19,054 bases of DNA from Pseudomonas sp. UBA4194 (GTDB taxonomy: Bacteria > Pseudomonadota > Gammaproteobacteria > Pseudomonadales > Pseudomonadaceae). The number at the start of each line of letters is the position of its first letter. Position 1 is the stretch's first letter. The stretch lies in assembly GCF_002379585.1 (NCBI RefSeq), contig NZ_DFUE01000013.1:1-19054 (forward strand), in the 5' to 3' direction. Under the pieces are notes generated by a model. That model was not told where the DNA came from. It worked only from the letters and a program-made list of their open reading frames with translations, and did not search any database. A program made the position numbers and the translations under genes. Positions 14,340-19,054 of the stretch are shown here, piece by piece.

Positions 14340-15689
14340 TTACAAAAACACAAACTTCGCCACAAAAATCGCACACAGCACCCACAGGCTCACCGAAATC
14401 TCCCGGTGCCGCCCGGTGCCCGCCTTCAATACCACATAAGTGATGAACCCCAGCGCGATGCCGTCGGCCACCGAAAACGTCAGCGGCATCATGATCGCCG
14501 TGACGATTGCCGGAATGCTGTCCGTGGCTTCATCCCATTCGATGTGGGCCATGCCGCCCATCATCAGCATCGCGACGTAGATCAGCGCACCCGCGGTGGC
14601 GTAGGCCGGAATCATACCTGCCAACGGCGCGAAGAACATCGCCAGCACGAACAGCAACCCTACCGTGACCGCCGTCAGCCCAGTGCGCCCACCGGCGGCC
14701 ACGCCGGCAGCGCTTTCCACGTAGCTGGTCACAGGTGGCACGCCCACCATGGCGCCGAACACGCTGGACGCGCTGTCCGCCTTCAACGCCTTGGACAGGT
14801 TCTGGATGCGCCCATCGGCATTCACCAGATTGGCCCGCTGCGCCACGCCCATCAGCGTACCGGCAGTGTCGAACATGTGCACGAACAGGAACGCCAGTAC
14901 CACGCTGATCATGCTGACATTGAACACACCGGCCACATCCATCGCCATCCAGGTAGGCGCCAGACTTGGCGGCATGGAGAAGATGCCGCCGTATTCCACC
15001 AGCCCCAGGCCCCAACCGGCCAGCGTCACCGCAATGATGCTGATCAGAATGGCGCCGAAAACGCGGTGATAGCTGAGCACCGCGATCAGCAGAAAACACA
15101 CCGCCGCCAGCAGAGGTCCTGGCTCGCGCAGCGACCCCAGTTTGATCAGGGTGGCCGGGCTGTCGACGATAATGCCCGAGGTCTTCAAGCCGATCAGCCC
15201 GAGAAACAGGCCCACGCCTGCGCCCATGGCGTAGCGCAGGCTCACCGGAATGCTGTTGAGCAACCATTCGCGCACCCGCGACAGGGTCAGCACCATGAAC
15301 AGCACGCCGGACACGAACACCGCTCCCAGCGCCGTTTCCCAGTTGTAGCCCATGGTGCCGACCACGGTGTAGGTGAAGAAGGCGTTCAGCCCCATGCCCG
15401 GCGCCAGGCCCACCGGCCAGTTGGCATAAAGCCCCATCAGCAGGCAGCCCAGCGCCGCCGCGATGCAGGTGGCAACGAAGGCCGCGCCGTGGTCGATGCC
15501 CGCGTCGGCCATGATGTTGGGGTTGACGAAGATGATGTAGGCCATGGTGATGAAGGTGGTCATGCCGGCGATCAGCTCGGTCTTGACCGTGGTGCCATGC
15601 GCTCTGAGCTTGAACAGCCTCTCCAGCAGGCCGGGGTGGGCAGGGGCATCGAGATTCAGGGTAGGGGTTTCGGTTTTTCGGCTTTCCAC
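14340..15689 (-). CDS. Guanine/hypoxanthine permease, AzgA-type (NCS2 superfamily)
   Basis: A 449-residue multi-helix inner-membrane proton-coupled purine transporter. Signatures are ELIAGMTTFITMAYIIFVNP (about 38-57), GLAPGMGLNAFFTYTVVG, and MFDTAGTLMGVAQRANLV. The later GVPPVTSYVESAAGVAAGGRTG is typical of the AzgA/GhxP (guanine, hypoxanthine, adenine) branch rather than the uracil or xanthine branches. The start is the GTG at 15689, preceded by GAGGAG at a spacing of 8; an ATG 5 bases upstream is out of frame. It diverges from a GntR regulator, and guaD and xdhC are close by. This supports import of guanine or hypoxanthine for deamination and oxidation. The promoter candidate is described at 15796-15823. 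Confidence 0.92.
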   Translation of the reverse strand: MESRKTETPTLNLDAPAHPGLLERLFKLRAHGTTVKTELIAGMTTFITMAYIIFVNPNIMADAGIDHGAAFVATCIAAALGCLLMGLYANWPVGLAPGMGLNAFFTYTVVGTMGYNWETALGAVFVSGVLFMVLTLSRVREWLLNSIPVSLRYAMGAGVGLFLGLIGLKTSGIIVDSPATLIKLGSLREPGPLLAAVCFLLIAVLSYHRVFGAILISIIAVTLAGWGLGLVEYGGIFSMPPSLAPTWMAMDVAGVFNVSMISVVLAFLFVHMFDTAGTLMGVAQRANLVNADGRIQNLSKALKADSASSVFGAMVGVPPVTSYVESAAGVAAGGRTGLTAVTVGLLFVLAMFFAPLAGMIPAYATAGALIYVAMLMMGGMAHIEWDEATDSIPAIVTAIMMPLTFSVADGIALGFITYVVLKAGTGRHREISVSLWVLCAIFVAKFVFL

Positions 15690-15721
15690 AGCATGTACTC
15701 CTCAAGACTTTTGTTGTTCTG

Positions 15722-15739
15722 CAAAGCCAGGCGGCTTTG
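15722..15739. repeat. Hairpin in permease leader
   Basis: CAAAGCC (15722-15728) pairs with GGCTTTG (15733-15739) across a 4-base loop. It falls in the predicted 5' leader of the permease mRNA, about 20 bases from the ribosome site. No T-tract follows, so it is not an obvious attenuator. Confidence 0.4.
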
Positions 15740-15764
15740 TGAGGTGGCGCGTCCTGCGATTTTT

Positions 15765-15778
15765 TGACCAAAAGGTCA
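15765..15778. promoter_or_regulatory. TGACC-AAAA-GGTCA inverted repeat in permease leader
   Basis: Five-base arms around AAAA are located just downstream of the predicted permease transcription start. It could be a binding site for a second regulator or a weak leader hairpin. It does not resemble the TTGTATACAA sites. Confidence 0.35.
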
Positions 15779-15795
15779 GGAAGTCATCGGTGCTG

Positions 15796-15823
15796 ATTAT
15801 GAGGTTGTATACAAAGAAAGCAA
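15796..15823 (-). promoter_or_regulatory. Candidate sigma-70 promoter of the purine permease
   Basis: Read on the minus strand: -35 TTGCTT (15823-15818), 16-base spacer, -10 CATAAT (15801-15796). Transcription would start near 15789 and leave a leader of about 100 nt. The operator palindrome at 15805-15814 lies within the spacer, an ideal place for repression. The -35 is only a half match. Confidence 0.5.
15805..15814. promoter_or_regulatory. Candidate GntR operator, perfect TTGTATACAA palindrome
   Basis: A perfect 10-bp palindrome of the form expected for FCD-type GntR dimers. It lies between the candidate -35 and -10 of the permease promoter in the region divergent from a GntR gene. A second, 8/10 copy overlaps the gntR -10 at 15930-15939. 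Confidence 0.65.
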
Positions 15824-15910
15824 ATAATGTTTTACAGAGTGTCGCCACATTATTCGAAGATATCGCTATAGACGCTGCCACAAGCCCCCGAAACTGACCT
15901 CACCCATGAA

Positions 15911-15940
15911 CTGACAGAAGCAGATGGCCATGTGTACAAT
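15911..15940 (+). promoter_or_regulatory. Candidate promoter of gntR with overlapping operator
   Basis: -35 CTGACA (15911-15916), 18-base spacer, -10 TACAAT (15935-15940). ATGTGTACAA (15930-15939) matches TTGTATACAA at 8 of 10 positions and overlaps the -10. This suggests the regulator represses its own gene. It also argues that the ATG at 15924 lies inside the promoter and that translation begins at 15975. Confidence 0.55.
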
Positions 15941-15974
15941 GAGTCCACTGCCGCAACTTCGCTTACGAGTGCCC

Positions 15975-16730
15975 ATGAACGACCAGCTGCAACCCCTGAA
16001 GAAATCCCCCCGTATCGCCGGCAAGGCTGGCCGTAGCGGAACACAGGACGACATCGTCTATGCGCACATCTTCGAGGCGATCCTGGAACAACGTCTGGCG
16101 CCCGGCACCAAGCTGAGCGAAGAGGCGCTGGGCGAGATCTTTGGCGTGAGCCGCACCATCATCCGCCGGGCGCTGTCGCGGCTGGCTCATGAAGGTGTGG
16201 TATTGCTGCGCCCCAACCGCGGCGCGGTGGTGGCCAGCCCTAGCGTGGATGAGGCGCGGCAGGTGTTTTTCGCACGGCGCATGGTGGAGCGGGCGATCAC
16301 CGAGCTGGCGGTGCAGCATGCCACCGTCGAGCAACTGGCCGAACTGCGGCAGATGGTGCACGACGAGCGCGACAGCTTCTCTCGTGGGGATCGGGGTGCG
16401 GGTATTCGCCTGTCAGGCGAGTTCCACCTGAAGCTGGCCGAAGCGGCGGGCAATGCCCCGCTGATCAGCTTCCAGCGCAGCCTGGTGTCGCAGACCTCGC
16501 TGATCATCGCCCAGTACGAAAGCGGCAACCGCTCCCATTGCTCCTACGACGAACACACCCAGCTGATTGATGCGATCGAAGCCCAGGACGCCGTGCTGGC
16601 GGTGAATTTGATGATGCATCACATGGATCACATCGACAGCAAGCTCAACCTGGACGAAGAGAGCGCCTCGGATGACCTGCACGCAGTGTTTTCGCATCTG
16701 TTGATGGGCAAGAAGGCGGTAAAGGGTTAA
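15975..16730 (+). CDS. GntR-family regulator with FCD domain, likely purine-responsive
   Basis: A 251-residue regulator of the FadR/FCD branch. The N-terminal winged helix (about 22-90) shows GTKLSEEALGEIFGVSRTIIRRALSRL and EGVVLLRPNRGAVV. The C-terminal FCD domain (about 95-222) shows ARRMVERAITELA, GEFHLKLAEAAGN (His151), YDEHTQLIDAI (His194) and MMHHMDHID (His215/216), the usual metal or ligand set. I start at ATG 15975 because a promoter-like -10 lies at 15935-15940; the ribosome site is weak. Its position between a purine permease and guaD-xdhC, with matching palindromes in its own upstream region, suggests control of purine uptake and catabolism; GntR-type HpxS has such a role in Klebsiella. 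The effector (a purine or urate intermediate) is inference. Confidence 0.9.
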   Translation: MNDQLQPLKKSPRIAGKAGRSGTQDDIVYAHIFEAILEQRLAPGTKLSEEALGEIFGVSRTIIRRALSRLAHEGVVLLRPNRGAVVASPSVDEARQVFFARRMVERAITELAVQHATVEQLAELRQMVHDERDSFSRGDRGAGIRLSGEFHLKLAEAAGNAPLISFQRSLVSQTSLIIAQYESGNRSHCSYDEHTQLIDAIEAQDAVLAVNLMMHHMDHIDSKLNLDEESASDDLHAVFSHLLMGKKAVKG

Positions 16731-16764
16731 AGCAACCAAGCGATATAAGCCACACCCCCGAACG

Positions 16765-16803
16765 GCTCCCTCTCCCCCAGGGAGAGGGCTGGGGTGAGGG
16801 GAC
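16765..16803. repeat. CCCTCTCCC hairpin-plus-tail repeat
   Basis: Stem 16768-16776 pairs with 16780-16788 (loop CCA), with the tail TGGGGTGAGGGGACC; nearly identical to the copy at 14280-14318. It lies in the 109-bp gap between the convergent gntR and guaD ends and is the only hairpin available there to separate the two transcripts. Confidence 0.86.
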
Positions 16804-16839
16804 CATTCACCCCATAACTCAAACCACCCCCATAACCCA

Positions 16840-18147
16840 TCACCCCCGCCGATGCACCAACCGACCGGCCGCATACGTCTCCTGCACCGTGCGATCATCC
16901 CCTAGCGTCATCAACACGAACAACACTTCCTCGAACGTCTTGGCCTGCTTGATCCGATAGCTCAGCAACGGCGTCGCGTCATAGTCCAGCACCACGAAGT
17001 CTGCGTCGGTGCCCGGCTGCAGCGTGCCGATCTTGTCTTCCAGGCGCAGCGCCCTTGCCCCACCCAGGGTCGCCAGGTACAGCGACTTGAATGGGTTCAA
17101 CTTCTCGCCCTGCAACTGCATCACCTTGTACGCCTCGTTCAAGGTTTGCAGCAGCGAGAAACTGGTGCCGCCGCCCACGTCCGTGCCCAGGCCCACGTTG
17201 ACCTTGAATCGCTCCGCCTGGGGCAGGTTGAACAGCCCGCTGCCCAGGAACAGGTTCGACGTCGGGCAGAACGCAATCGCCGAGCCGGTTTCCGCCAGCC
17301 GCTGGCATTCGGCGTCGCATAGGTGCACGCCGTGGGCCAGCACCGAGCGTTCACCCAGCAGCTGGTAGTGGTCGTAGACATCCAGGTAGTTGCTACGCTC
17401 GGGAAACAGCGCCTTGACCCACTCCACTTCCTTGAGGTTCTCACTGATGTGAGTCTGCATGTACAGGTCGGGGTACTCGGCCAGCAGCTGCCCGGCCAGG
17501 GTCAGCTGCTGCTCGGTGCTGGTGGGAGCGAAGCGCGGGGTGACCGCATAGTGCAGGCGGCCCTTGCCATGCCAGCGCTCGATCAGGGTCTTGCTGTCGG
17601 CGTAGCTGCTCTCGGCGGTATCGGTGAGGTAGTCCGGGGCGTTGCGGTCCATCATCACCTTGCCGGCGATCAGGCGCAGGTCGAGCTTTTCGGCCGCCTC
17701 GAACAGCGAGTTCACCGACTGCGGGTGCACGCTGGCGAACACCAGGGCAGTGGTGGTGCCGTTGCGCAGCAGTTCCTTGAGGAAGATCTGCGCGACTTCA
17801 TCGGCATGGGTCTTATCGCCGAACTGCGCTTCGCAAGGGAAGGTGTAGTTGTTCAGCCAGTCCAGCAACTGCTCGCCGTAGGAGCCGACCATGCCGGTCT
17901 GTGGGAAGTGAATGTGGGTATCGATGAAGCCCGGGGTGATCAATACGTTCGGGTAATGGGCGATCTCCATGTCGGCGGGCAGGCCGGGCAGCAGATCCTC
18001 GGCGGGGCCGACGGCGCTGATCTGGCCGTTGTCGATGACCAGCACGCCATCGGCGAAGTATTCGTAAGAGGCTTCGATGCCCACTTCGGCGGGGTCGGCG
18101 AGGCTGTGCAGGATGGCGGCACGGTAGGCTTTGCGGGTCAGGCTCAT
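16840..18147 (-). CDS. guaD: Guanine deaminase GuaD
   Basis: A 435-residue cytoplasmic amidohydrolase that converts guanine to xanthine and ammonia. It has the zinc motif PGFIDTHIHFPQ (His78, His80), then GEQLLDWLNNYTFPCEAQF, a segment diagnostic of guanine deaminases. Further metal and catalytic residues are His233 and Glu236 (MQTHISEN), His272 (LAHGVHL) and Asp323 (GLGTDVGGG). Length matches bacterial GuaD. It is 11 bp downstream of xdhC on the same strand, so it almost certainly shares its mRNA with xdhC and probably with upstream xdhAB. GuaD feeds xanthine to xanthine dehydrogenase. The start ATG at 18147 has a modest GAAGAGA upstream. Confidence 0.96.
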   Translation of the reverse strand: MSLTRKAYRAAILHSLADPAEVGIEASYEYFADGVLVIDNGQISAVGPAEDLLPGLPADMEIAHYPNVLITPGFIDTHIHFPQTGMVGSYGEQLLDWLNNYTFPCEAQFGDKTHADEVAQIFLKELLRNGTTTALVFASVHPQSVNSLFEAAEKLDLRLIAGKVMMDRNAPDYLTDTAESSYADSKTLIERWHGKGRLHYAVTPRFAPTSTEQQLTLAGQLLAEYPDLYMQTHISENLKEVEWVKALFPERSNYLDVYDHYQLLGERSVLAHGVHLCDAECQRLAETGSAIAFCPTSNLFLGSGLFNLPQAERFKVNVGLGTDVGGGTSFSLLQTLNEAYKVMQLQGEKLNPFKSLYLATLGGARALRLEDKIGTLQPGTDADFVVLDYDATPLLSYRIKQAKTFEEVLFVLMTLGDDRTVQETYAAGRLVHRRG

Positions 18148-18158
18148 GGTGCGTCTCT

Positions 18159-18998
18159 TCAGTTGGCTTGGCTACGGCGGGAAACCGGCAGCAGTTGGGC
18201 GACGGATTCCGAGCTGGCTGTCCCCAGGCCGAAATTGGCATTGTAAGTGGCAATGATTTCCGCGGCGATGGACACCGCAATTTCGATGGGCAGCTTGCCC
18301 TTGACCTCGGCCAGTCCCATCGGGCAACGCATGCGCTGGACAACGGCGGGATCGAAGCCACGATCGCGCAGGCGGTGCTCGAATTTGACCCGTTTGGTTT
18401 TCGAGCCGATCAGGCCGAACCAGGTGAAATCGTTGCGCTTGAGGATGGCCGCCGTCAGTTCCAGGTCCAGTTGATGGTTGTGGGTCATGACGATGCAATA
18501 ACTGCCGGCCGGCAGGTCGTCGACTTCGTCGACCGGCTCTTCGTTGATCACCTGATGCACGCCGGCCGGCAACTGGGCGGGGAATTCGTCGGCGCGCGAA
18601 TCGATCCAGCGTACCCGGCAGGGCAGGCTGGCCAGCAGAGGTACCAGTGCGCGGCCGACATGGCCGGCGCCGAACACAGTGATGTGGGCTTGAGGGCGGC
18701 CCATGGGCTCGAACAGCAATACCGTGGCGCCCCCGCAGCACTGGCCCAGGCTGGCGCCCAGGCTGAAGCGCTCGAGGTGGGTGGCCTGGCTGCCACTGGC
18801 GAGCATCTGTCGGGCGATGTGCAGCGCTTTGTATTCAAGGTGGCCGCCGCCGATGGTGTCGTACAGCGCGTTGGCGCTGACCACCATCTTGGAACCGGCA
18901 TTGCGCGGGGTGGAGCCCTTTTCTTCGATGATGGTCACGAGCACGCAGGGCTCGCCCTGGGCGTGCAGGTCGGCAAGGGCGCTGATCCAGGTGTTCAT
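18159..18998 (-). CDS. xdhC: Xanthine dehydrogenase accessory protein XdhC
   Basis: A 279-residue cytoplasmic chaperone that binds the molybdenum cofactor and helps its sulfuration and insertion into xanthine dehydrogenase. It has the N-terminal XdhC/CoxI domain (EEKGSTPRNAGSKMVV, about 25-40; DTIGGGHLEY) with LGQCCGG (84-90), whose Cys pair is the cofactor-associated motif. A Rossmann segment (VFGAGHVGRAL, 108-118), MTHNH, and GLIGSKTKRVKFEHRL follow. The ATG at 18998 has AGGA 9 bases upstream. By gene order known from P. putida and P. aeruginosa, xdhA and xdhB should lie upstream beyond the right edge of the window, but that cannot be seen here. Confidence 0.96.
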   Translation of the reverse strand: MNTWISALADLHAQGEPCVLVTIIEEKGSTPRNAGSKMVVSANALYDTIGGGHLEYKALHIARQMLASGSQATHLERFSLGASLGQCCGGATVLLFEPMGRPQAHITVFGAGHVGRALVPLLASLPCRVRWIDSRADEFPAQLPAGVHQVINEEPVDEVDDLPAGSYCIVMTHNHQLDLELTAAILKRNDFTWFGLIGSKTKRVKFEHRLRDRGFDPAVVQRMRCPMGLAEVKGKLPIEIAVSIAAEIIATYNANFGLGTASSESVAQLLPVSRRSQAN

Positions 18999-19024
18999 GA
19001 CTTGGGTTCCTCGGTGGCGGAGGG

Positions 19025-19054
19025 GGCCTCTTCGCGGCTTGACGCCGCTCCTAC
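19025..19054. repeat. REP palindrome at the window edge
   Basis: GGCCTCTTCGCGGCTTGACG followed by CCGCTCCTAC: a GCGGC-type REP cut by the window end, lying 27 bp upstream of the xdhC start. It would separate xdhC-guaD from whatever precedes them. Confidence 0.78.

Noticed and set aside
14118..15767. Plus-strand open frame of about 549 codons opposite the purine permease
   Set aside because: It is a His/Gln/Arg-rich antisense shadow of a conserved membrane protein and has no recognisable domain.
15690..15974. Purine riboswitch in the permease leader
   Set aside because: I see only simple inverted repeats, not a recognisable three-way junction with conserved core; the location alone is not enough.

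Overview
The window is GC-rich, densely packed bacterial DNA and looks like a fluorescent Pseudomonas (P. putida / P. fluorescens type) chromosome. This rests on several things: xdhC-guaD-gntR-purine permease gene order, a Yej-type oligopeptide ABC operon, a PilU-type ATPase, PAS hybrid kinase architecture, and many REP palindromes of the type common in Pseudomonas intergenic regions. I see no tRNA, rRNA, CRISPR array, transposase, phage gene or replication origin. Almost all of the sequence is ordinary core or near-core genome.

Layout. 1-245: a compound palindromic repeat element with 26-bp terminal inverted repeats. 246-1448 (+): a PLP enzyme of the D-threonine aldolase / D-serine dehydratase-like (amino acid deaminase) family. 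1515-1790 (-): a small parvulin. 1833-3977 (-): an orphan PAS-PAS-kinase-receiver hybrid sensor. 4063-5232 (+): a solitary PilU-type retraction ATPase, divergent from the kinase across 85 bp that hold a 12-bp palindrome. 5258-5356: a perfect REPIN (two facing REP palindromes). 5370-6170 (-): an endonuclease/exonuclease/phosphatase-fold protein. 6304-7074 (-): a 3-hydroxybutyrate dehydrogenase-like SDR. 7126-7202: a second REPIN. 7249-12844 (-): yejA-yejB-yejE-yejF. 12948-13229 (-): a second small parvulin with a clear rho-independent terminator. 13230-13576: non-coding, with two REPs and three exact-period 41-bp tandem repeats. 13577-14206 (-): a LysE/RhtB-family exporter.

The right third is a purine salvage and catabolism cluster: an AzgA-type guanine/hypoxanthine permease (14340-15689, -), a divergent GntR/FCD regulator (15975-16730, +), guanine deaminase guaD (16840-18147, -) and xdhC (18159-18998, -). 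XdhC inserts or matures the molybdenum cofactor of xanthine dehydrogenase, so xdhAB probably lie just beyond the right edge. Together the permease imports guanine/hypoxanthine, GuaD makes xanthine from guanine, and XDH makes urate. The permease-regulator intergenic region carries a perfect TTGTATACAA palindrome inside a plausible permease promoter. An 8/10 match to it overlaps the -10 of a plausible gntR promoter. This is the clearest regulatory signal in the window: purine-responsive control of the permease with autoregulation of the repressor.

I do not see a convincing undescribed multi-gene system. The items most worth a second look are the dual operator arrangement, the compound repeat at 33-212, the 41-bp tandem array, the palindrome between the kinase and pilU, and two REP families whose hairpin stems co-vary.
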